Below the pieces are notes generated by a model that was given only the letters and a program-made list of their open reading frames with translations, searched no databases and was not told the DNA's origin. Of a stretch of DNA of 64,000 nt, positions 23,487 to 32,699 are shown one piece after another. Position numbers and translations under genes: made by a program. Within the stretch, counting starts at the first letter, position 1. Each line of letters opens with the position of its first letter. The stretch is from Aedes albopictus (taxonomy: Eukaryota > Arthropoda > Insecta > Diptera > Culicidae): positions 342,934,263-342,998,262 of the forward strand of contig NC_085138.1 of NCBI RefSeq assembly GCF_035046485.1. Direction: 5' to 3'.

Positions 23487-24117
23487 AATTTGTTCCTTTT
23501 GTCACCCATAAGTTCCAAAAGTTTTGTTTCAATTCTATCAAGTCTAAAAACTTTTTTATGAAACATCCAGCAATTTGTGCTGATAGGGCACAAAGTTGTA
23601 CCGGATTCTAGCAAAAAATTGCTTAAAAATCAACTATTCGTTTTGCTGGTTTTTGCTTTGCTGGATGCGTTTAGTGTGTAAGTTTCATGTTCGAAAGTTG
23701 AGTACTCAAGTAAATTTACTATTTTTTGTAAATTTTAAATTACAAACTGATCAAGTATTTAGTATGAGGAAAAACGTTACTTTTCCTTACGGAATAATAG
23801 AACGGACTATTTTTCCGCGCAGAAAAAACTACAGCTCTTTTAGAATTACAAGGGAGGCGTTACCAGTGTAAAACTTTTTTTCCTTACTTGCCTACTCAAG
23901 TAATTTTGAAGCGAAACCACTATTTGTCCATTATATGCCCTATCTTTTTGCACAGTAATAGAAACTAGCCATATGGGAAAAAACGATCAAATGTATGCAG
24001 AAAAGAAAAGTTTTAAATGTTTGGACCTAGGAGATGCTGTAATTGACCCTACCATGTTTAATTTGAAGGTAGGTAAATATAAGCCACACACCTTTTGAAT
24101 ACCGTAAAGTGACCCGA

Positions 24118-24396
24118 TTGCGTGATTGCGGGTCTCCTGTTAGCCTAGTGGTTAAGGCTATGGATCGCCAATCCGGAGACGGCGGGTTCGATTCCCGTTC
24201 CGGTCGGGAAAATTTTCTCGACTCCCTGGGCATAGTGTATCATTGTAATTGCCTCACAATATACAAATTCATGCAACGGCAGGCAAAGAAAGCCCTTCAA
24301 TTAATAACTGTGGAAGTGCTTAAAGAACACTAAGTTGAGGCGAGGCAGGCCAAGTCCCAGTGGGGACGTCGAGCCATAAAGAAGAAGAAGAAGAAG
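24118..24396 (+). mobile_element. tRNA-derived SINE with AAG tail
   Basis: The head reads TTAGCCTAGTGGTTAAGGCT with B-box GGTTCGATTCCCG. The body shares TTAATAACTGTGGAAGTGCT with Feilai but ends in (AAG)n. The 12-bp duplication AAAGTGACCCGA lies at 24106-24117 and 24397-24408. A 5'-truncated relative is at 30147. Confidence 0.9.
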
Positions 24397-24639
24397 AAAG
24401 TGACCCGACGTATGCGAAAAAAGTTAAACCATTAATAAAGTGTGGTGAAATATAGAGATTTCCTAATTGATGATATTACTTTGCATGCGTAGGTAAACAA
24501 TAAGAGTTTTTAGCCTATGGTGCCAAAGCTCTCGAGCAGATCCACCTTTCCTCGAAAACTGTGCCTTGTATATAATCACCATTGCAGTACAGAACAAACG
24601 AAAACATCATTTCAAACCAACAAAAATAACTTACTCACT

Positions 24640-24790
24640 AAACTCACCGTGAGTAAAATGAGTAACTCACGCGTGAGTAATGACGTCATACTCTCGCGTG
24701 AGTATTACTCACAAGTGAGTAATACTCACGCGAGAGTATGACGTCATTACTCACGCGTGAGTATACTCATACGCGAGTAACTCACAGCGT
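24640..24790. repeat. Perfect palindrome with two TGACGTCA boxes
   Basis: Around a centre near 24711 (TATTACTCAC-AA-GTGAGTAATA) both sides mirror exactly for about 50 bases, taking in ACTCACGCGTGAGT and TGACGTCA. It is the right subterminal region of the hAT element at 21924. Confidence 0.8.
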
Positions 24791-24867
24791 GAGCATTACT
24801 CGCAAATGAGTAAGGTGAGTGAGTATTTTTTACTCGTGAGCATGAGTTTCGCAACACTGCCGGCAGC

Positions 24868-25140
24868 TCCCAACAAAATCGTTCATCTTTGGTGACGGTG
24901 CTGAAGCGGTCGAGACGCAGATGAATCTAGAAAATACCAAATATATGTTCGTAGCTTGAGAAAGTGTGTAATGTTTGAATAATATTTTACATATTTACCT
25001 TCAGCAACTTGGTCAGCAAATTAATTTCTTAGAGCACCATGATTAAAAATGAAATTCTGCAATATTCTGCGGCGAACTGTGCGTCTCGTGCACGCGCCAT
25101 GTCCTTTTCACGTTTGTTATGATCGTGTTTGGATTTTATG
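24868..25140 (-). pseudogene. Exon-like sequence interrupted by hAT insertion
   Basis: On the minus strand GTTGCTGAAG|GTAAAT near 25002 and TTTTCTAG|ATTCATCTGC near 24928 look like a donor and acceptor around a ~75-base intron. The second exon-like stretch reads IHLRLDRFSTVTKDERFCWE and is cut by the hAT element. It resumes left of 21916 and ends at a GAG|GTAATT donor-like site near 21860. No frame runs cleanly through all pieces and I do not recognise the product. Confidence 0.3.
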
Positions 25141-25349
25141 TTGACAGGGTTGCTTTTTATGTTGCTACACTCTAAATTTAATACAGATAAATTAAATTTT
25201 AATGAAGTAACTTTTCATTTTTATTTGTTGCACTTAGAATGATTTTTTTCCCTTCCGTTCGCGATCTATGTGCTTTTTGCACTTAGATTCTATCAGTAAA
25301 TTAATTTGAGTGTTTAGAGGAGTCTAGGAACTTGACAAACGATCTGGGG

Positions 25350-26017
25350 ATTTCTCCAGCAACTACAGAAGGGTGCCCAGAAGAATCCAAGGATTCCCAA
25401 AAAATCCTAAAGAAATCCCATCAATTCTGAACTTATACTGGATTCCTAGAAGGAATTTCTCAAGGTTTCCCACTGGGAAATTCTGGAGGATTCTCAGGAA
25501 TAACTCCCCGGAGATTTCTACACAGAACATCAGGAGGACTCCCTGAAGAAATTTCTGGAGGGTTTGAGGAAAGAATTCCTGGAGGATTACTAGACTAAAC
25601 TACTGGGATATTCCTAGGAAACGCAGTAAGAAGTCGGGGAGAATGATTATTATATTTTCTTTTTTAACGAGATTGTCAGCCCAAGGCTGGTTCACCTGCT
25701 AATCATGGGGAAATAACAAAGATGAAAGATAGAATCCTCTTGGAAGTATTCCTCATGAAAGTTCCAGTAGGTGTAGAAGTCTACTGCGCATAAATACCAA
25801 AACAAATTCCTGTAGGAATCCTTATAAGAATTTTTTGGATGAAGGACATTCCAGTGAAAAATATCGTAAGAAACTCTTTAAAGAATCCAAGAAAGAACTT
25901 CTGATGAAATTCTAGAAAAAATGTTGAAGGAATCCCAGAAATAAATTTTGGAGGAACCCCAGAGTGAACCCCCGGAAAAATATCAGAAAAATGTTCTGGA
26001 GAGATTTCAAAAAGTAA
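25350..26017. repeat. Degenerate GGAATTCCTG-type repeat
   Basis: Phrases like GGAGGATTCTC, AAGAAATTTCTGGAG and GAATTCCTGGAGG recur at irregular 25-30 base steps. The same family continues at 27330-27745 beyond the TA element. Confidence 0.6.
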
Positions 26018-26321
26018 TCTTGGAAGAATTCCCGCAGGAAATTCTGAAGAAACGGAGATACTCCTATATTTCAAAAATAAAATCTTGGTGAATCTCCAAA
26101 GCAACTCGAGTTGGATTAATTTCAACAGGATGTCTAGGGTTAATCATAAAATGATTTTCTTAGTCCACCTTGGAAGAATTCCCGCAGGAAATTTTGAAGA
26201 AACGGAGATACTCCTATATTTCAAAAATAAAAACTTGGTGAATCTCCAAAGCAACTCGAATTGGATTAATTTCAACAGGATGTCTAGGTTAAATCATAAA
26301 ATGATTTTCTTAGCCCACCTT
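26018..26321. repeat. 150-bp tandem duplication
   Basis: TTGGAAGAATTCCCGCAGGA at 26018 begins a unit repeated from 26169 with only a few mismatches. Each unit contains CGGAGATACTCCTATATTTC and ATCATAAAATGATTTTCTTA. Confidence 0.9.
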
Positions 26322-26353
26322 GTGCATTAGGGCCATTCTAGACCCAAACTGTA

Positions 26354-27288
26354 CAGTATGACCCATAAAAAATGCGAAAATCCATTTTTTTCTTTCTTTG
26401 GTAATTTTTGTTGCAATATTTCTTATGAATTCAGTTTTTATAGATAGGGCTACAATAAGGAGGTGATTGTCATATAGGATATCTCAAATAAGTGTCAAAA
26501 TATTCATTGGTTACGTATATGGGATACCTAATAGTTGCCATCAATTTCTGAAAAAAAAATAAATGTTTCCTCGAATTTTTGGAGCTTTACGAATTAAAAT
26601 GAAAACTTTTAAATACATGTAAATCATGCAGAAATATGTACTCTTAAAAACGCGGCCCTTTGAAAAACTTTTTGAAAACAATATCAGATGCTTAGGAACC
26701 AAAAACTAAAAAATGTGGCATATTTCAAAACCCTTAGATAAGATAGATCCATAAATAACTTCACCCTGTTTGAAAAAAAATCCAAAATAATTTCTTGCTA
26801 ATGAAGGCTCATAAACCTACGTTTATAATAGACACAAATACGTAGTACTTAAAAAGAGTTTGATACTTCATACATTTGTTTTTCTGAAAATGTCCATTTG
26901 TCGCACACTCTAGTTTTCTGTAAATGTCACATAACTTATAAGATAATAATTTTTTTTCACCTGTCTAAATCACCAACGGTCGTCTGAAGACCTTGTCTAG
27001 CTATGAAAGTGCTGTTCTTGAAATAAAATTTAATTGAATGTGATTGAGAGCAATTTGACAAAAATTACAACCTTAAAAAAACACCTCTGGCGCGAGGACG
27101 TTTTTGAGATCCTTATCTTCAACATTACTTTTTTCAAAGGTTTATGATTCAAATCAGTAAATGTTCCTATGCCGTTGATAAATTAGTGTCTTGAATATAT
27201 TATCCAATAGAAAAATGCAAAGTTTATCGATTGGAAGCACGTGAGCAATGTCTTCGAAAACTTTCGCATTTTTTTATGGGCCATACTG
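26354..27288. mobile_element. TA-flanked element, TIR CAGTATGNCCCATAAAAAA
   Basis: CAGTATGACCCATAAAAAAT at 26354 is inverted at the right end (27288) with one or two changes over about 28 bases, and TA lies at both borders. The 935-base interior is AT-rich and non-coding. Tc1/mariner-like by ends and target. Confidence 0.85.
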
Positions 27289-27329
27289 TACACTACGTCA
27301 GCGAGCTGTTCCCATCATAATGCATAAGG

Positions 27330-27745
27330 AAGGTAAATAAATTCCATTTTCTGGTGAAATATTTGAAGAGATCCCCAAAGAAACTCCAGGAGAAATTAAA
27401 AAAAAAAAGACATCTAGGTTGATCCGACAAGGAATTCCTGAAGAAATCATAAGGGACATCTTTTCTCTAAACATTCTTATCGAATTCCAAAAGATAAACA
27501 AGCGGCATGGACATGGTACAAGGTAACCTAGAAGAATTCTGGAGGAACTTCTTGGGGAATCCAATATTCAGGAGAAGTTACAAGTGCTTGCTTAGAAAAA
27601 TTCCTGGAGATTTCCTAAAAGTATCCTAGACGAAACTTTTATAGGAATCTGTGGAGATGATACTCGTGGAGAAATGCCTTCCGGAAGGAAGTAAACATAT
27701 CCTTTTTTGTAAGGATATCGAAATTATGTTCCTGGAGGTTAACAA
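27330..27745. repeat. Degenerate GGAATTCCTG-type repeat, second block
   Basis: Same style as 25350-26017 (GAGATCCCCAAAGAAACTCC, GGAATTCCTGAAGAAATC). It is cut on the right by the hAT MITE at 27756. Confidence 0.55.
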
Positions 27746-27755
27746 TTCCTGGAAG

Positions 27756-28146
27756 CAGTGTTGCGAATACTCACTTGCAAGAGTGATACTCATTTGCTTC
27801 TATCTCAGTCCAGAAGCATGCTATCAAAAAATGATGTTAGAAGGGCTTTTAGATTGTTGTTTAATCTAAAAGTTTGCTGAATAAAGTAAAGGTCGCAGAC
27901 GCATACCAAAGTTGTGAGAGAGCTGTGAGTACGAGGTGAGTAAAATTCGTGTAATTTATACTCACCTTGTACTCACAGCTCTCTCACGGTTTTGGTATAC
28001 GTCTGCGACCTTTACTTTATTCGGCAAACTTTTAGATTAAACTACAATTTAAAACCCCTTCAAACATCATTTTTTGATAGCATGCTTCTGGACTGAGATA
28101 GAAGCAAGTGAGTATAATTTATTGCTAGTGAGTATTCGCAACACTG
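27756..28146. mobile_element. hAT foldback MITE, duplication CCTGGAAG
   Basis: CAGTGTTGCGAATACTCAC at 27756 and GTGAGTATTCGCAACACTG ending at 28146 are exact inverse ends. Inverted similarity continues almost to the centre near 27950. CCTGGAAG lies at 27748-27755 and 28147-28154. Its ends match the 2.9-kb element at 21924, so it is probably a deletion derivative or relative of that family. Confidence 0.93.
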
Positions 28147-28521
28147 CCTGGAAGTATGTCATATTTTAAAACGTCGATCCGGGTACTGGAACTGTACTAT
28201 GCGTCATTCTTGCGTTCAACGAAAATAAATTTCACAAAATGTGGTCACAAATGTGGTGAAAACCTCTTATCGGCGTCACAGTCAGAAAACTGTAATTTGA
28301 AAACTGGTTGCAGATGTGCTAAAATTAGTGTCTTTAACAATTAAATTTCATAGTAAATAGCATATTTTTTCTTTTGGAATGTGTTCTACAGTAAAACTTC
28401 CAATTCATATTAAAATGTTGCAAAAAATTTTGTCAAAGAAAATTATTCCGTTTTTATCACTATTCCGTTTTTGTCAACTGAAAATTGCGGACCGTGTTGA
28501 TAAAAACGGAACATACCTGTA

Positions 28522-29020
28522 CCTTCATTCGAAAGATTGATCAGGAGGACATCGACCACAGAGCAGGTTGACTGAACGATCTAGATCGCCCGGAGAAAAT
28601 CGACACAGTCACCGACATCGTTAGAGCGACCGAGGAAACAGCTGTTCCAGCATGGAGGATTTTCCCAAAAAAGAAGGACATCCCCGACGAGCTGAAGCTT
28701 TTGATTCGGCTGAGAAATGTGCGCCGTAGGAAGTTTATCCGTATACGGGATCCATTGATTGGTACGCTTGTCAACCATCTGAGCAACGTCATCAGCATTA
28801 AAAGCGCAGAACACCGTTACAGGGTATCAGAAGGCCGGCTCCAGAGGCACGTTATCCTCCATTCCTCTATTTGTGATTCGATGTTGAAAAACCAGGACAA
28901 AGGCAGCAACAAATTCCGAAAGCTAACAAGCAGCCTCCAAAATGCGGTATAAGGTAAAATACAGCCCACCGCTCAACGTCGACGGAAATCTGATATGTAG
29001 TGAGTCCATCACAGAAATCC
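28522..29020 (+). pseudogene. Jockey-type retrotransposon, linker region (fragment 2)
   Basis: This continues fragment 1 after the 8.2-kb insertion. The reading has typical pre-RT residues, for example TAVPAWRIFPKKKDIPDELK (about 28637-28696) and LLIRLRNVRRRKFIRIRDP (28697 onward). An open frame runs 28701-28952. A MITE at 29021 interrupts it. It would lie between endonuclease and reverse transcriptase of the same protein. Confidence 0.7.
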
Positions 29021-29169
29021 GCAGGCTTATTCTGCGCGGCGTGTGAGGTGAGACAGATGGTTTCGTCTCACGTGACGTGAGACGACTAATGTAAATCAAA
29101 TGGGGCGAGTCGACTTTTGTCACCTCATTCGACTCGTCTCACCTCACACGCCGCGCAGAATAAGCCTGC
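29021..29169. mobile_element. 149-bp MITE, TIR AGGCTTATTCTGCGCGGCGT
   Basis: AGGCTTATTCTGCGCGGCGT at 29021 and its exact inverse at 29169 extend as ~32-base inverted repeats through GTGAGGTGAGAC. A second internal palindrome GTCTCACGTGACGTGAGAC lies near 29065. It breaks the Jockey frame. The target duplication is at most 2-3 bp. Confidence 0.85.
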
Positions 29170-30080
29170 CGAAGCGCTTGCAATGACATTTGCAACTGCT
29201 CACAACAACGAAGAGCCGAGCGATCCTGAAACTTCGGGTGCCGTGGAAAATACACTCGTCCAAATCCGTGCGGCAAACTCTCCAGTTCCTCACGCTGCTC
29301 TGGTAAAGCCGAAAGAGGTGAAGTCAATCATCCGAACGCTAAAAAATCGGAAATATCCCGGGCAGGATGGAATTCAGAATATCTGCCTTAAGCACTTGCC
29401 AGGAAAAGGGTTCAACGCATGCCTGGTTCTGAGATACTTCCCAGTTGGATGGAAACATGCCTGTGCGATGTCCGCAAATCTGCTCATCAGCTCATCGAAG
29501 AACTCCTTCCTTAACATCTGTGATATCAGCTTTAAGAATCATGAGATCTAGGGTTTTTTTCCACTGTGAACACTCTAAAGCAATCATCGGCAAATTGAAG
29601 GCGCCTATCTTGAAGCCGCTGAACGCGTTTCCCACCAGGCGTCGGACACGTCTCCCAACTCACAGGCGCAACCAACAACATCGGGGCCTACCGCCCCAAA
29701 CTATCCAACCCAACCGACGAGTTATCGGCGGCTCTGAAAGAAACAAGATCTGCACAAACTCACTCGGTGGCGGAAACAGTTTATCTTAGCTGAAGACCCG
29801 AATGCAAGGCACGAAGTGTGGGAGAACACTCGCTACACTCATTAGGAAAGAATTCTTCAACAGAGCCTGGAGGCTGGAGGAAGGCGAATATACCATCCTA
29901 AGGCCGAGCGCTCGCACTCCGTTGAACCGTTCTGGGGCCCACTTCATCCTTGACGTGTCGTCTACCAGGACCTCCGCTGGTCTCTGTCCGGCCCTCAATC
30001 ACCATGAGAAACTAGGTACCACCAAGTCAACTAGGGACGGTTCTAGCAGTGTGTTGCTGCCAACGTCGACTATCAGCAGA
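29170..30080 (+). pseudogene. Jockey-type retrotransposon, RT start and 3' part (fragment 3)
   Basis: The frame resumes with EALAMTFATAHNNEEPSDPE (about 29173) and reaches the start of reverse transcriptase at VKSIIRTLKNRKYPGQDGIQ (about 29323-29382), where PGQDGI is the canonical N-terminal RT motif. Most of the RT, including the YADD box, is missing. From about 29570 the text resembles the 3' end of the ORF and its UTR. Together with 19460-20320 and 28522-29020 it outlines one dead, internally deleted element. Confidence 0.7.
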
Positions 30081-30146
30081 TAGCTGCTCTGCATATAGCC
30101 GGTTATCTCCTTCCTTCCTCCAAAACATCTGCCATGACCTTGCTCG

Positions 30147-30300
30147 ATGTCTTGCCTCACAATATACAAGTTCATGCAATGGCAGGCAAAGAAAGCCCTT
30201 CAATTAATAACTGTGGAAGTGCTCAAAGAACACCAAGTTGAAGCGAAGCAGGCCAAGTCCCAGTGGGGACGTAGAGCCACAAAGAAGAAGAAGAATAATT
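30147..30300 (+). mobile_element. 5'-truncated SINE with AAG tail
   Basis: CTCACAATATACAAGTTCAT through (AAG)n matches the 3' half of the SINE at 24118. The tRNA-like head is missing. It lies at the end of the Jockey remnant. Confidence 0.8.
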
Positions 30301-31234
30301 CTTCAACCATAGGGACTTGTCATCGGTACGCAAAAGCTATACACTAATAATTTCAGAGGCTTCTTATTTGCAATTCTTTGCCAAGTAAATATAATACAAG
30401 ACTTAGTTACAATCGTTCCAACTATATTTTGCATCTTAGCCTACTGAAAAGACTAAAAGTGGATGACCACATTCTACAAAAGCTAAGAAGACGAACAAAT
30501 TCTGTGATGCCTTCCAAAAGAGATGTTCAACGTAACTCACGATGATACGTGATCCGATCACTACAAAAGTGATTAATTAGTCATTTTACATTTTACAAAG
30601 TATTAGCAAACTTCCATAACAGAAAACCCACATAGAAACAGATGTTACCCTCTCCATCGATCACATTTTTAACGGTTGATTCAAATACTTGTTAGTTGAT
30701 CGATTGGCCGCTCGCAGCACTCACGTCGTTTTTGCTCCTGTTTGACGTTTGCTCGCTACCGCCACCTAGTAATTGTTCGATCAAACACAGCATGATCAGC
30801 ATTGGTCTGTTACGTTTTCTTGACGATGTGTTTTACAACTGTAATTTGTTCCAAGTGTTATGTCTGTTTCTCTCTGAGAAAACTTAATGTCAAACGAGAG
30901 ATGTTTATGTCCGTCGGTGCTTTGCTGTTCATCTGTGCTTTTGCTTTACGATTTTCCTGAAGCAGCACATCATTACACGGACTTGCTCAAATACCGTCAA
31001 GCGGAGTAACTTACCACACTGTATATCTTCTTTTGAAAAGTGTTGTTGACTTAGGTGCTATACGAATACATTATGTATAAAAACAGCATTTACTTTTTTT
31101 TCAAGTTGAAAAGTGCTACAAGTTACCACGTTTGACGGTAAATACACCGCTCTGATCCTAGCTGTTGAACCCCTACGAAAAAAAACATGACTGAACTCTT
31201 CTTATATTATCCAGTCTAATGGGACCATTGTCTT
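30301..31234. other. No gene seen; paralog of the 5640-7400 insertion site
   Basis: Mostly AT-rich filler. Around 30660-30790 TTTTAACGGTTGATTCAAAT is followed directly by GTTAGTTGATC and TTTGACGTTTGCTCGCTACC. This matches the sequence either side of the 5640-7400 element and so looks like an unoccupied relative. Confidence 0.55.
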
Positions 31235-31242
31235 CTTAACTG

Positions 31243-31341
31243 CAGGGATGGCATGCTCCTCAGTGTGAGTGCAAGTGTGCGCGGTTTTAATATGAAAAAG
31301 AGCTGCACTGTGCACATTTTCAGTGCGAAATGCCATCCCTG
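31243..31341. mobile_element. 99-bp hAT MITE, duplication CTTAACTG
   Basis: CAGGGATGGCATGCTC at 31243 and its near inverse ending ATGCCATCCCTG at 31341 carry an exact 8-bp duplication CTTAACTG (31235-31242, 31342-31349). CAGGG ends and 8 bp fit hAT. It lies just downstream of the minus-strand gene ending at 31410. Confidence 0.92.
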
Positions 31342-31409
31342 CTTAACTGTACTGGAAATTCACAAACACATCATTACCATCTCTCCTAAACCTAATCGAG
31401 GACAACGTA

Positions 31410-31959
31410 TCATCCATTCACAATGTCACCTTGTTCATCCTCCCCTTGGCCGTCGCCCTCGCCCTTAATATTCAACTGAAAACGTTCGATGTCGTGTAGA
31501 TCTTCATTTCGACCCTTGGACAGCTTCATCACGCTCGCCAGATGTTCTTTGTCTCCCGCTAAACTGCTGCCATACTGACGGCAGCTGCGATAGAACGGTT
31601 CCAGCATGATCTCGTGCACCAGATAGTCCTGCAGGGTCAGCAGGAAGGCCACGTTCTTGGCGGCGGCCTTCCGTTGCGTTTCGTTCAGCGGACGGCTGTT
31701 GTACTTGATCTGGGAGAGGGAAAACAATACTTATAATACGCATTCAAAGTAAACTGCTGTAGCTCTAAAATTAACTTAACGTAGCTTTCGAATCGGTGAA
31801 ATTACGTTCCGCAAGAATGTTCACAAACAATTCACAAAATAAGTTACTTACGTTGGGGTCGAAGAAATTGCTCGGTAAATTTAAGTACTTTGCCAGACAC
31901 TCCTGGATGGACAATTCATGCTGATCGTCGTAGTCGTTTGTAGTCGAAATATGCGCGAC
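31410..31959 (-). CDS. Last two coding exons of an unrecognised host gene
   Basis: Exon 31852-31959 (acceptor TTCAACAG, donor AAC|GTAAGT) joins in frame to exon 31410-31709 (acceptor TCCCTCTCCCAG) across a 142-base intron, giving 135 residues to a TGA at 31410-31412. The first part is acidic (STTNDYDDQHELSIQECLAK). A helix-rich central part follows (KNVAFLLTLQDYLVHEIMLE, then FYRSCRQYG). The tail is Gly/Asp/Glu-rich (GEGDGQGEDEQGD). Clean splice sites, balanced codon use and no stops argue for a living gene. The 5' exons are not visible; TEs fill 32025-39609 and the next exon may lie far away. I do not recognise the family. Confidence 0.75.
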
Positions 31960-32024
31960 CTGTTGAATTTAGAAAAAAAATAATAAAGTGTTTAATACAT
32001 ACTACTATTTACTGTGAATTCGTA

Positions 32025-32515
32025 CAGTTTCTTACCGATTTTGGCAACACGAGGTGAATTTTATGTTGCCAAATTGGGGTGTTGCCAAAACCGGTAAAAA
32101 ATTTTTGTGGAATATTTTCAATTTTTATGTGTCAATTTGGCATATATTATAAATATGGACTATTCACAAGCTATAAAACGATCCCTGTAGGTGACGTTCA
32201 TAAATTACGTCATGATTTGTAAAATTGTCGATTTTGGAAAATTTAATGAATTTTGATTTTTTAAGAAAAGTTAGGCTAAAATATAAATATATTTACAAAT
32301 ACAAACGATTTTTCGGTACAAATTTTTGGTCAAAATTTTTTGTTGCCAAAATCGGTAAAAAAAATGTTGCCAAAATCGGGTGTTGCCAAAATCGGTAAGA
32401 AATTGTTGCCAAAAACGGGTGTTGCCAAAATCGGGATGGAAATGTTGCCAAAAACGGGTGTTGCCAAAATCGGGAGTAGACAAAAACGGGTGTTGCCAAA
32501 ACCGGTAAGAAACTG
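32025..32515. mobile_element. TA-flanked MITE with iterated TTGCCAAAATCGG
   Basis: CAGTTTCTTACCGATTTTGG at 32025 is inverted at 32515 with one change, and TA lies on both sides (32023-32024, 32516-32517). The right third (32338-32500) is a run of about nine TTGCCAAAANCGG units, and the left end has two or three inverted units. These accidental frames give FGNTRFWQ-type peptides that are not real. The element sits upstream of, or in an intron of, the minus-strand host gene. Confidence 0.87.
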
Positions 32516-32699
32516 TATTAGCATTAGGATACGGTAAAGGCTCTTATTAGGTCCTTCAATCTCTTTCTATGCAACTCCGTTCCCTACCTTCGCGTGACAC
32601 CGGCCAGGATACGAGCAACCTTAGGGGAGATTGGGTGGATGGTCCTGCTGAGAGAGATGGGAGGTTTGCTTCGGCAAACTTACTGAATCCCTCCGGACA

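Larger units (their letters stand above)
21924..24859. mobile_element. 2.9-kb hAT element, TIR CAGTGTTGCGAA, 8-bp duplication CCGGCAGC
   Basis: CAGTGTTGCGAAATGAG at 21924 and TTCGCAACACTG ending at 24859 are inverse ends. The exact 8-bp repeat CCGGCAGC lies at 21916-21923 and 24860-24867. Subterminal regions are packed with ACTCAC/GTGAGT units in both orientations. No hAT transposase is visible; the interior carries two SINEs. The 391-bp element at 27756 has the same ends. Confidence 0.92.
20321..28519. mobile_element. 8.2-kb TA-flanked element with terminal iterons (pogo-like ends)
   Basis: CAGGTATTTTCCGTTTTTGT at 20321 and its near inverse ending ACATACCTG at 28519 are bounded by TA on each side. 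The outer flanks are two halves of one Jockey element. CCGTTTTTGTCA-type units repeat four times at the left end (20331-20395) and twice near the right end. The interior holds AT-rich DNA, exon-like stretches on the minus strand, hAT elements, SINEs and degenerate repeats. I find no sure transposase. CAG ends plus a TA target fit the Tc1/mariner-pogo group. Confidence 0.75.

Noticed and set aside
24118..24200. Possible tRNA gene
   Set aside because: A and B boxes are present but followed by a SINE body, AAG tail and target duplication; it is a SINE head.
21374..25140. A host gene with three or more exons
   Set aside because: Splice-like sites and coding-like peptides exist, but phases do not join in one frame and no family was recognised. 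Listed only as low-confidence pseudogene pieces.
32271..32537. Frames giving repeated FGNTRFWQ or LPKSVKK peptides
   Set aside because: They arise from the iterated TTGCCAAAATCGG units of a MITE and occur in several frames at once.
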